NCBI GenBank assembly: GCA_017648425.1
Contig: JAGCJD010000156.1
Span: 1 to 5,880 of the forward strand
DNA length: 5,880 bases
DNA from: Clostridia bacterium
Lineage (GTDB): Bacteria; Bacillota; Clostridia; Oscillospirales; CAG-272
Reading direction: 5' to 3'
Shown here: positions 1 through 5,507 of the stretch, one piece after another
How positions within the stretch are numbered: the stretch's first letter is position 1
How the letters are laid out: every line of letters starts with the position of its first letter
Made by a program: the position numbers and the translations under genes
The notes under the pieces: model-generated
Databases searched by the model: none
What the model saw: only the letters and a program-made list of their open reading frames with translations
Told to the model about the DNA's origin: nothing

Positions 1-279
1 GAAATCAACGCCCATGTACGATATTTCAACTCCGCAAAACACCGTCAAGCCTATCTCCTTGCCTATTTTTAAACCCTCCTCGTAGTCGGAAAAATAGAAA
101 TTTATCCGCTCCTCATAAGGCAGATCGGCATCTATGTTTATATTTCCGTCAAGGAAATGATTTGTAATAAAAACGCCCTCATATCCGATGCTTTTGTAGA
201 ATTCCAGTGTTTCCCTTACCCCTGCCGATGCGCATTTGCTGACGGGGGCTGTGTGCAGGTGTGTTTCGTACTTATACAT
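1..279 (-). CDS. PHP-domain metal-dependent phosphoesterase-like protein (N-terminal part, partial)
   Basis: The first 93 codons are visible; the C-terminus lies beyond the left edge. The protein opens MYKYETHLHT, with the PHP-type metal-binding HxH at H7 and H9. A further candidate ligand is H41 in the TNHF segment after a predicted beta strand (GVFIT), and another is E85 in FCGVE. This spacing of HxH, H and E is that of the PHP superfamily (histidinol-phosphatase and PolX/DnaE PHP relatives), trinuclear-metal phosphoesterases that are normally cytoplasmic. No signal peptide is seen. The start is supported by an AGGAGAG ribosome site 5-6 bases upstream and a near-consensus promoter behind it. 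The substrate cannot be told: histidinol phosphate, nucleotides and other phosphoesters are all possible. It is divergent from the isomerase gene, which may mean shared control. I am sure of the fold and unsure of the reaction. Confidence 0.8.
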   Translation of the reverse strand, partial: MYKYETHLHTAPVSKCASAGVRETLEFYKSIGYEGVFITNHFLDGNINIDADLPYEERINFYFSDYEEGLKIGKEIGLTVFCGVEISYMGVDF

Positions 280-284
280 TTGTA

Positions 285-291
285 CTCTCCT
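285..291 (-). promoter_or_regulatory. Ribosome binding site of the PHP gene
   Basis: Minus-strand AGGAGAG lies 5 bases before the ATG at 279-277. It fixes this start codon for the partial gene. Confidence 0.75.
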
Positions 292-334
292 AAGTTCATT
301 TTTCAAGCGCGTGTGTCGCTTTGTTATTGATGCT

Positions 335-363
335 ATTATACCGCATATTCAAGCCTTTTTCAA
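335..363 (-). promoter_or_regulatory. Sigma-A promoter of the PHP gene
   Basis: On the minus strand, -35 TTGAAA (363-358) is followed by a 17-bp spacer and -10 TATAAT (340-335). The predicted start of transcription is near 328, giving a leader of about 50 nt. Two TTCAAGC heptamers spaced 11 bp apart (plus-strand reading) overlap the -35 box and spacer and could be regulator contacts. Confidence 0.8.
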
Positions 364-453
364 GCACTTTTCTCTTAAAACATCAACTTTTTCACTCGTT
401 TTTAAAAAACTCGTCCGAATTTACCCTTTTATCCGTTCATTTTCCGCATGATA

Positions 454-482
454 TTGACAAATTGATTGCTATATGGTACAAT
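454..482 (+). promoter_or_regulatory. Sigma-A promoter of the isomerase gene
   Basis: -35 TTGACA (454-459), a 17-bp spacer, and -10 TACAAT (477-482) make a near-perfect sigma-A promoter. The predicted start of transcription is near 489. It is divergent from the PHP promoter, with about 90 bp between the two -35 boxes. The upstream in-frame ATG at 473 lies inside this promoter and so cannot be the translation start. Confidence 0.85.
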
Positions 483-511
483 TCAAGCAAGAGCTAAAAA
501 CACTTTCCATG

Positions 512-517
512 AAAGGA
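512..517 (+). promoter_or_regulatory. Ribosome binding site deciding the isomerase start
   Basis: AAAGGA sits 6 bases before the ATG at 524. The other in-frame ATGs (473 and 509) have no such site, and 473 is upstream of the predicted transcription start. This selects 524. Confidence 0.75.
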
Positions 518-523
518 TATGTT

Positions 524-1384
524 ATGAGTAAAAACAAGATAGCAATTGGCGTTTCGCGCTCATTTGATACCCCTGTCGAAGAGCAAATACGACTTTTTAA
601 AAAGGTTGGCTTTGACGGTTTTTTCACCGAATGGGGCGACGAATACAATATTTCCGAATGCCGAAAAACAGCCGACGAGCTTGGCTTGGAATATCAATCC
701 ATACACGCTCCGTTTTACGGCGCTTCAAGCATGTGGAAAAATGATATTTCAGCGCTGTCAGCCACAAACGAGCTTTTGGAGTGTCTTGACGACTGCGCTA
801 GATTTTCCATTCCGATAATGGTCGTTCACCCATTTATCGGATTTAGAGAGCATACGCCCACAAATCACGGAATAGAAAGCTTCAAAAAAGTGGTACAGCG
901 AGCGCATGAGCTTGGAATTACCATAGCCTTTGAGAATGTTGAGGGAGAGGAATATCTGGACGCTCTTATGACTGCGTTTGCCGATTACGACAATGTCGGA
1001 TTTTGCTATGACAGCGGTCACGAGCTGTGCTATAACAAGGGCAAGGATATGCTAAAAAAATACGGTTCTCGCCTTGTAGCAACTCATTTGAACGACAATC
1101 TCGGCGTCAGCCGAAGTGACGGTGAGATATTCTGGACTGACGACCTGCATCTCCTGCCGTTTGACGGAATAGCCGATTGGAGCAATATCACCAAACGATT
1201 GAGCGACCTTGAATTCAGCGGATTTCTTACGCTTGAGCTTGTAAAAAAGAGCAAGCCCGACCGTCACGAGAACGACAAATACCAAGTCATGCCCATGGAA
1301 GAATACCTTACCAAGGCATACGAATGCGCCTGCCGCATCGCAGATATGAAATCGCGCCATGACGCGGATAATTCTAAAAAATAA
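524..1384 (+). CDS. Sugar phosphate isomerase/epimerase family protein (xylose isomerase-like TIM barrel)
   Basis: The 286-residue protein belongs to the AP_endonuc_2 / xylose-isomerase-like TIM-barrel family. These metal enzymes act on sugars, sugar phosphates or inositols in the cytoplasm. Family-like strand-end motifs appear in order: HAPF (61-64), VVHP (100-103), AFENVE (135-140), CYDSGHE (161-167), THLNDN (187-192), DLHLLPFDG (207-215) and TLELV (236-240). Likely metal or catalytic ligands are E137, D163, H188 and E238, in the positions expected from tagatose/psicose 3-epimerases and IolE/IolI-type enzymes; H209 in the DLHLLPFDG segment is typical too. Length is normal for the family. 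The start at 524 is chosen over longer readings because of its ribosome site and because the promoter covers the first upstream ATG. It is a single-gene unit: own promoter, and a strong terminator 10 bases after the stop. The substrate is unknown; the GH2 and amino-sugar neighbours suggest a carbohydrate. Confidence 0.85.
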   Translation: MSKNKIAIGVSRSFDTPVEEQIRLFKKVGFDGFFTEWGDEYNISECRKTADELGLEYQSIHAPFYGASSMWKNDISALSATNELLECLDDCARFSIPIMVVHPFIGFREHTPTNHGIESFKKVVQRAHELGITIAFENVEGEEYLDALMTAFADYDNVGFCYDSGHELCYNKGKDMLKKYGSRLVATHLNDNLGVSRSDGEIFWTDDLHLLPFDGIADWSNITKRLSDLEFSGFLTLELVKKSKPDRHENDKYQVMPMEEYLTKAYECACRIADMKSRHDADNSKK

Positions 1385-1393
1385 TGCAAAAGC

Positions 1394-1425
1394 AAAGACC
1401 GCCGAGTATGCTCGGCGGTCTTTTT
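1394..1425 (+). terminator. Intrinsic terminator between convergent isomerase and GH2 genes
   Basis: A perfect 13-bp GC-rich stem (1394-1406 pairing with 1411-1423) closes a TATG loop and is followed by a run of T on the plus strand. It lies 10 bases after the isomerase stop. On the minus strand it lies 10 bases after the GH2 stop and is followed by GCTTTTGC, a weaker U-tract. It probably terminates both genes, more efficiently for the isomerase. Confidence 0.9.
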
Positions 1426-1433
1426 GTTCCCTG

Positions 1434-3155
1434 TCAATCCTCTATGGCAGCCTTTTGTGTTAAGATTTTATAGAAGTACGAGGTATCAAATTTTTCCTTA
1501 CGGTCATAGGTATAAAGTCCGTTGGTCTCCTGCTCTACATCTGTAAGCTGAGTGTAGCAAAATCCCGTAATGTACGGATTGAACAGCAAAGCCTCGGTAA
1601 GCCCCTTAAAGCGTTCGAGAAACTCCTCCTCCGTTTTGGGCGCGTCACCATAGCCCCATGCGTCACCAAGTCCCGATGCCACATCCCACTTTATTCCGCC
1701 ATACTCACTGATAAAGCGAGGAGAAATAGGATTTGGCAAACGCCAATCGTTAAAGAGAAGCTCTCCGTTGGCAACCGCCTCATAGCGTTTGCGGAAGCTT
1801 TCGGGATTTTGGTCATAATCGTGCCAGTCCATAATATCGGTTATATAATCAACATGCAGCCACCCCGATGCATCTATGATAGGACGCGTAGGATCAAGTC
1901 TGCGAGTAAGCTCAAAAACAGCGCGGATAAGGTCGTTATCCTGCTTTCCAAGACGCTGTGTTTCGTTAAACGGACACCAGCCGATAATAGACGGGTGATT
2001 TATATCCCTCTCTACTATCTCCGACCACTCGCTTATAAATCCCTTGTAAGCATCTCCGCTTTCTATAAGTCCAAAGCTTGCGTGCTCTCCCCACACCATA
2101 TATCCAAGTCTGTCGCAGTGATACAAGAATAGCGGCTCAAAAACCTTTTGGTGCAGTCTTGCTCCGTTAAATCCGCACGCCATGGATCTTGTTATATCGT
2201 CAATAAGCTCTTGCTCTGTCTTCGCCGTACATATACCGTCAGGATAAAATCCCTGATCGAGAACAAGTCGCTGAAAAACCTTTTTGCCGTTGAGAACTAT
2301 CGCTGTATCGTCAAGCGTAAGATCACGCATTCCAAAATAGCTCTTTACAATATCCTCACCCAAGCAAAGCTCAAGGTCGTAAAGCCCCCCGCTTCCAAGC
2401 TCCCATGTATGCAGCTCGGAGAGCATTATCGTAAGCTGAGCATTGCCAAACAAAACCTTGCCCGCCCCTTGTCCGACTTCCCTGCCGTTCCAATATGCCT
2501 TAGCCGTGAGAAGCGCTCCGTCTCTTGCCATAACGCGGGCGCTGATCGAAAGCGTTTTTGTATGATTATCAGTAGTAAACTTAACCTTGCTTATGTATTC
2601 CGCGGGCACGCTTTCAAGCCATACAGTCTGCCAAATTCCCGTAGTACGAGTGTAAAAGCATTCATAAGACTCGGGCTTGTCACTCTGCTTTCCCGAGGGC
2701 TGAGCGCAGGTCAAAAGATCGTCGTCAACGCTTATGACAATGGTATTCTCTCCCACCGTAAGCGCGCTTGTTATATCAACGCTGAATGAGGAATATCCAC
2801 CGATATGCTTACCCATTTTTTGTCCGTTTACATATATACGGGTACAATAATCGCAAGCCCCGATATTCAGAATAACTCGCTTTGAATCCGAAAGCCATTC
2901 TTTGGAAATATCCACCTTTTTTAAGTACCAGACACGGCGACAGAACTCGGTATCGCCAATGCCCGAAAGAACGCTTTCCATACAAAAAGGCACTGTAATG
3001 CGCTCGGCAAGCGAACTCGCCTCATAAAGGCGTCTGTCAACGCCCGTAAGCTCCTTGTCTCTTTCGAATTGCCACTCGCCATTAAGGCTAACCCATTTGT
3101 CGCGAGCAAATTGCGGTCTTGGGTATTCAGGACGGGGTATACAATTGTTTATCAT
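1434..3155 (-). CDS. Glycoside hydrolase family 2 protein (beta-galactosidase/beta-glucuronidase-like)
   Basis: The 573-residue protein has the GH2 plan: an N-terminal jelly-roll sugar-binding domain (about 5-185, with PRPEYPRPQF and LNGEWQF near the start and YVNGQKMGKHIGGYSSF at 108-124), a short Ig-like domain (about 190-275), and a C-terminal TIM barrel. GH2 enzymes retain configuration when removing terminal sugars. The predicted acid/base is E398 in WCPFNET and the nucleophile is E484 in FISEYGG; both are present, so it should be active. No signal peptide is visible, implying cytoplasmic action on imported oligosaccharides. A longer reading begins at a TTG at 3179, but the ATG at 3155 has TGAGGAA at good distance and matches where family members begin. 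It is much shorter than LacZ (about 1000 residues). The LVLDQGFYPDGI and ARLHQKVFEPLFLY segments look like a GH2 clade without a settled substrate, so beta-galactosidase is only a default name. Confidence 0.88.
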   Translation of the reverse strand: MINNCIPRPEYPRPQFARDKWVSLNGEWQFERDKELTGVDRRLYEASSLAERITVPFCMESVLSGIGDTEFCRRVWYLKKVDISKEWLSDSKRVILNIGACDYCTRIYVNGQKMGKHIGGYSSFSVDITSALTVGENTIVISVDDDLLTCAQPSGKQSDKPESYECFYTRTTGIWQTVWLESVPAEYISKVKFTTDNHTKTLSISARVMARDGALLTAKAYWNGREVGQGAGKVLFGNAQLTIMLSELHTWELGSGGLYDLELCLGEDIVKSYFGMRDLTLDDTAIVLNGKKVFQRLVLDQGFYPDGICTAKTEQELIDDITRSMACGFNGARLHQKVFEPLFLYHCDRLGYMVWGEHASFGLIESGDAYKGFISEWSEIVERDINHPSIIGWCPFNETQRLGKQDNDLIRAVFELTRRLDPTRPIIDASGWLHVDYITDIMDWHDYDQNPESFRKRYEAVANGELLFNDWRLPNPISPRFISEYGGIKWDVASGLGDAWGYGDAPKTEEEFLERFKGLTEALLFNPYITGFCYTQLTDVEQETNGLYTYDRKEKFDTSYFYKILTQKAAIED

Positions 3156-3161
3156 GGCGCG

Positions 3162-3168
3162 TTCCTCA
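3162..3168 (-). promoter_or_regulatory. Ribosome binding site deciding the GH2 start
   Basis: Minus-strand TGAGGAA lies 6 bases before the ATG at 3155-3153. It supports this start over the in-frame TTG eight codons upstream, whose reading would place this site inside the coding region. Confidence 0.75.
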
Positions 3169-3200
3169 CATATTTTCAAGATTTAGATGTTTGTTGTCCT

Positions 3201-3230
3201 ATAAGCTCGACCTAAAACAAAAAAGCTTAT
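3201..3230. repeat. Inverted repeat in the GH2 leader
   Basis: ATAAGCT (3201-3207) and AGCTTAT (3224-3230) form a perfect 7-bp inverted repeat with a 16-bp spacer, inside the predicted untranslated leader of the GH2 transcript. It could form a weak RNA hairpin or be a protein site. It could also be chance in AT-rich DNA. Confidence 0.35.
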
Positions 3231-3238
3231 TCGTACAT

Positions 3239-3265
3239 ATATTATAGCATACCCCACTATAATAT
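3239..3265. promoter_or_regulatory. Perfect 9-9-9 dyad over the GH2 promoter (candidate operator)
   Basis: ATATTATAG (3239-3247) and CTATAATAT (3257-3265) are exact reverse complements separated by 9 bp. The dyad covers the -10 box, the whole spacer and the edge of the -35 box, where a bound repressor would block polymerase. Part of the symmetry comes from the TATAAT box itself, so the operator role is inferred. Confidence 0.45.
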
Positions 3266-3269
3266 TCAA
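3241..3269 (-). promoter_or_regulatory. Sigma-A promoter of the GH2 gene
   Basis: On the minus strand, -35 TTGAAT (3269-3264) is followed by a 17-bp spacer ending in TGC and -10 TATAAT (3246-3241), so the -10 is also extended (TGnTATAAT). The predicted transcription start is near 3234 and leaves a leader of about 80 nt. Confidence 0.8.
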
Positions 3270-3431
3270 GTCCCTTTCGCTTAGTTTTTATGTTTTTTGC
3301 TGTTACTCGCAAGACATGGAAAGATCACTCGTTGCATTTATGGTAAAAAATCAAACATATAACACTATTTTCGCTTCAAAAAGCAGCAAAATGCAACAAA
3401 TTTTATATATTAATTTTCAGCATATATTTTT

Positions 3432-3570
3432 TGATATAATATCGCATTAAATATAATAAGTAACCTTATAATTTTGCAAAATTCGACATATTTTTTGTAT
3501 TTCCTAAGCAAGTAATTCAATAGACAAAATTCAAACAAGAGCAAGATTTTTCTTGCTCTTGTTTTGTTTT
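3432..3570 (+). ncRNA. Possible small RNA: extended -10 promoter followed by terminator
   Basis: An extended -10 (TGATATAATAT, 3432-3442) matches the -10 region of the araC-like promoter exactly over 11 bases. It has no clear -35 box. About 90 bp downstream of the predicted start (near 3447) a 14-bp hairpin is followed by a good U-tract on this strand (TGTTTTTATT). No protein gene lies between. The predicted transcript is about 120 nt. The hairpin is fully explained as the nagB terminator, so this call is speculative. Confidence 0.2.
3533..3570 (-). terminator. Intrinsic terminator of the nahK-nagB operon
   Basis: A 14-bp stem (3533-3546 pairing with 3551-3564, four-base loop) begins 21 bases after the nagB stop. 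On the minus strand the tract after the stem is moderate (GAATTTTG); on the plus strand it is stronger. It can work in both directions. Confidence 0.85.
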
Positions 3571-3585
3571 TATTAATTCAATTTT

Positions 3586-4311
3586 TTACAAAAGTCTTGC
3601 TGCCTGCTTGTCGCAAATCAGCGTTACATCAGGGTGTAAACGGAGAAATGACGCAGGACATTTGGGGGTGATCTTATCCGAAAGCATGCTCTTTACCGCC
3701 TCAGCTTTTCTTCCCTCGCTCGCAAGAATTATTATCTTTCTTGCCTTAAAAATGCTTTCAACGCCCATTGTCAACGCCTGCTTCGGCATTTCAGCCTCGC
3801 TTTCAAAATAGCGGGAATTCGCAAAAATTGTTTCGGGAGTGAGGTCTGTTATGTGAGTATAAGGCGCAAGCTCTTTGTCAGGCTCGTTAAATCCTATATG
3901 ACCGTTCTGACCGATACCTAAGATTTGAAGGTCTATGCCACCCGCCTCATCTATCATTTTTTCATATCTCTCACATTCAGCCTCGGGATCATCTGTCATT
4001 CCGTTCGGCACGTGGGTTCGCTCTATATCAATATTAACCTTTGAGAAAAGGCGCTTATTCATAAAATACCGATAGCTTTGCTCGTTTTCAGGACTTATGG
4101 GATAATATTCGTCAAGATTAAATGTGGTAACACCCGAAAAATCTATCTCTCCCACCCGCTCCATTTCTATAAGATTTTCGTAAAGTCCAATGGGGGTTGA
4201 GCCCGTAGCAAGTCCAAGCACACAATTCGGCTTGATAGCTATCTGGCAAGCAACCAGCTTTGCGGCGCGTACAGACATTTCATTGTAATCTTCACATATT
4301 ATAACTCTCAT
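3586..4311 (-). CDS. nagB: Glucosamine-6-phosphate deaminase
   Basis: The 241-residue protein converts glucosamine-6-phosphate to fructose-6-phosphate and ammonia, the last committed step of amino-sugar breakdown into glycolysis, in the cytoplasm. It is the short Bacillus-type form (about 242 residues), lacking the longer C-terminus of the E. coli enzyme. The phosphate-binding segment LGLATGSTPIGLYENL is at 32-47. Catalytic residues known in the family are all present: D67 in FNLDEYY (enolisation base), and N136, H138 and E143 in QNGHIGFNEP (ring opening). It is the second gene of an operon, 12 bp after the kinase stop. Its ribosome site is weak (AAAGAGA, overlapping the upstream stop), so translational coupling to the kinase is likely. 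A terminator follows. Identification is secure. Confidence 0.96.
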   Translation of the reverse strand: MRVIICEDYNEMSVRAAKLVACQIAIKPNCVLGLATGSTPIGLYENLIEMERVGEIDFSGVTTFNLDEYYPISPENEQSYRYFMNKRLFSKVNIDIERTHVPNGMTDDPEAECERYEKMIDEAGGIDLQILGIGQNGHIGFNEPDKELAPYTHITDLTPETIFANSRYFESEAEMPKQALTMGVESIFKARKIIILASEGRKAEAVKSMLSDKITPKCPASFLRLHPDVTLICDKQAARLL

Positions 4312-4323
4312 GGCAGGATCTCT
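4312..4323 (-). promoter_or_regulatory. 12-bp nahK-nagB junction with weak ribosome site
   Basis: The kinase stop TAA (4326-4324) is followed after 12 bases by the nagB ATG. The only Shine-Dalgarno-like sequence is AAAGAGA overlapping the stop, much poorer than the other sites in the window. This fits co-transcription and coupled translation. Confidence 0.6.
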
Positions 4324-5397
4324 TTAAATATATTTTGCAACTATCTTTTTCATTTCTTCAAGCTTACTCTCAATATCGGCAACAAGCTTGAACTGCGTCC
4401 TTGCGCGGTCAAGGTTATGTCCCTCGCGGTGGATCTTAAAGTAGGTGTCCCCGTTTAAATAATCTCCAAGGAATCTCATTCCGCACTCATAGGTAAGAAG
4501 CTTTGCGGAAAAGGGTAAAAGCTCAATTTCAGCAGGAGTAAGCTTATCGCCCACCTCTTCAAGAAAGCCCTTTGTAAACGCCTCGAAAAGTTCAAGGTCA
4601 AAGTATATCTTGTCAAGGTCGATCTCGTCCTCAGCGCCCGATGACGCGCCAAATCTGAGCGCATCGCCGTAGTCGTAAAGAAGCGAACCGGGCATGACCG
4701 TATCAAGGTCAATAACACAAACACCCTCTCCGCTGACAGCGTCAAGCATTACATTGTTGAGCTTGGTATCGTTGTGCGTAACACGAAGCGGAACTCTGCC
4801 GTCAGCTATCGCATCTACCACAACGCCTGTGTCAGCGTATCTTGCAAGAACAAAGTCTATCTCCTTTTGCACAGAAGCTGCTCTGCCCGCCGCATCGTCA
4901 GCGACCGCCTTTTTAAAGTCAGCAAAGCGCTTTGTAGTGTCGTGGAAGAACGGTATAGTTTCATACAGCTTTTCCGCGGGATAGTCGGCAAGCATGTTTT
5001 GAAATTTTCCAAATGCGCGCGCCGCCTGATAGAATTGCTCGGGAGCTTCAACTGCCTCATAGCTTACGGCATTTTCAATGTAATTATACATTCTAAAATA
5101 ATTGCCGTCCTCTGTCTTATAAAAGCTATCTCCGTCCACAGTTTTTATAACGGTCAGCGTTTCTCTTTCGGGATCTCCGCCCTCGGCAATTATCTTTTTG
5201 CGCAAAAACTCGGTAACACCGAGAATATTGCTCATCACCTGCTCAGGATTCTTGAATATTGCATGATTGATGCGTTGAAGTATATACTTCGGCTCATCAT
5301 CAACGATATATGTGTCGTTTATATGTCCGTTTCCATAGGACTCTACATTTACATGTATGGCAAATTTTCGAACAATATCTTCAAGCGTGTAACTCAT
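4324..5397 (-). CDS. nahK: N-acetylhexosamine 1-kinase-like phosphotransferase
   Basis: The 357-residue protein is an aminoglycoside-phosphotransferase-fold kinase that, from recalled sequence, aligns along its whole length with Bifidobacterium longum NahK/LnpB (359 residues). NahK phosphorylates GlcNAc or GalNAc at the anomeric carbon with ATP, giving the 1-phosphate for salvage of mucin and milk-glycan sugars in the cytoplasm. Shared landmarks are the N-lobe nucleotide loop YGNGHINDTYIV (21-32), YIENAVSY (106-113), the FFHDTTKRFADFKKA segment (150-164), the catalytic loop RVTHNDTKLNN (205-215, base D210), the metal-binding VIDLDTVMPGSLLYDYGD (228-245), and the CGMRFLGDYL tail motif (305-314). 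All key residues are present. The start has AAGGAG 7 bases upstream. It leads an operon with nagB. Sugar choice (GlcNAc versus GalNAc) and C1 versus C6 phosphorylation are inferred from similarity only. Confidence 0.9.
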   Translation of the reverse strand: MSYTLEDIVRKFAIHVNVESYGNGHINDTYIVDDEPKYILQRINHAIFKNPEQVMSNILGVTEFLRKKIIAEGGDPERETLTVIKTVDGDSFYKTEDGNYFRMYNYIENAVSYEAVEAPEQFYQAARAFGKFQNMLADYPAEKLYETIPFFHDTTKRFADFKKAVADDAAGRAASVQKEIDFVLARYADTGVVVDAIADGRVPLRVTHNDTKLNNVMLDAVSGEGVCVIDLDTVMPGSLLYDYGDALRFGASSGAEDEIDLDKIYFDLELFEAFTKGFLEEVGDKLTPAEIELLPFSAKLLTYECGMRFLGDYLNGDTYFKIHREGHNLDRARTQFKLVADIESKLEEMKKIVAKYI

Positions 5398-5404
5398 ATT
5401 TTTT

Positions 5405-5410
5405 CTCCTT
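5405..5410 (-). promoter_or_regulatory. Ribosome binding site of nahK
   Basis: Minus-strand AAGGAG lies 7 bases before the ATG at 5397-5395. It is a strong, well-placed site that confirms the start. Confidence 0.8.
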
Positions 5411-5435
5411 ACGCATATTTTATCACATTAATTGT

Positions 5436-5464
5436 ATCATATACGGCAAAAAAATTATTTACAA
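5436..5464 (-). promoter_or_regulatory. Candidate promoter of the nahK-nagB operon
   Basis: On the minus strand, -35 TTGTAA (5464-5459), a 17-bp spacer and -10 TATGAT (5441-5436) give a leader of about 32 nt. An alternative is the extended -10 TGATAAAAT at 5425-5417, which mirrors the araC-like -10 but has no -35 and would leave only about 13 nt of leader. The -35 of the first option lies inside the first 16-bp direct repeat. Confidence 0.6.
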
Positions 5465-5489
5465 AATCAGCTCAATTCTTTACAAAATC
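5453..5489. promoter_or_regulatory. 16-bp direct repeats with 21-bp period: candidate AraC-family operator
   Basis: AATTATTTACAAAATC (5453-5468) and AATTCTTTACAAAATC (5474-5489) match at 15 of 16 positions and repeat every 21 bp, two helical turns. AraC-family dimers classically bind direct-repeat half-sites with this period (araI1-I2). The first copy contains the nahK -35 box and the second the araC-like -35 box, so one bound protein could govern both promoters. The repeats are seen directly; the protein that binds them is inferred. Confidence 0.6.
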
Positions 5490-5507
5490 GGTCAAATGTG
5501 ATATAAT
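5479..5507 (+). promoter_or_regulatory. Promoter of the AraC-family gene
   Basis: -35 TTTACA (5479-5484), a 17-bp spacer ending in TGA, and -10 TATAAT (5502-5507) form a strong extended -10 promoter. The predicted start near 5514 leaves a leader of only about 16 nt, beginning at the ribosome site. Confidence 0.8.

Larger units (their letters stand above)
3156..3585. other. AT-rich 430-bp intergenic region between GH2 and nagB
   Basis: The region holds the GH2 leader and promoter (3156-3269), the nagB terminator (3533-3564), and between them about 260 bp of AT-rich DNA with no convincing protein gene. That middle part contains an extended -10 element (3432-3440, plus) and a perfect 14-bp palindrome at 3470-3483. 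A 44-codon plus-strand reading at 3316-3450 has no ribosome site and a low-complexity product, so it is not called. Confidence 0.8.

Noticed and set aside
236..451. A 71-codon plus-strand reading frame over the PHP start and promoter region
   Set aside because: It overlaps the PHP coding start on the other strand and the PHP promoter; the product is a hydrophobic and basic shadow with no ribosome site.
280..523. Catabolite-control (cre) sites in the intergenic regions
   Set aside because: Scanning the promoter regions by eye for a TGWAANCGNTNNCA-like palindrome gave no convincing match.
2148..2789. A 213-codon plus-strand reading frame antisense to the GH2 gene
   Set aside because: It lies wholly within the GH2 coding region, which has full family motifs and catalytic residues. 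The antisense product has no recognisable domain and no ribosome site was seen.
3316..3450. A 44-codon plus-strand reading frame in the GH2-nagB gap
   Set aside because: There is no ribosome site before its ATG, the product is low complexity, and its end overlaps an AT-rich promoter-like stretch.
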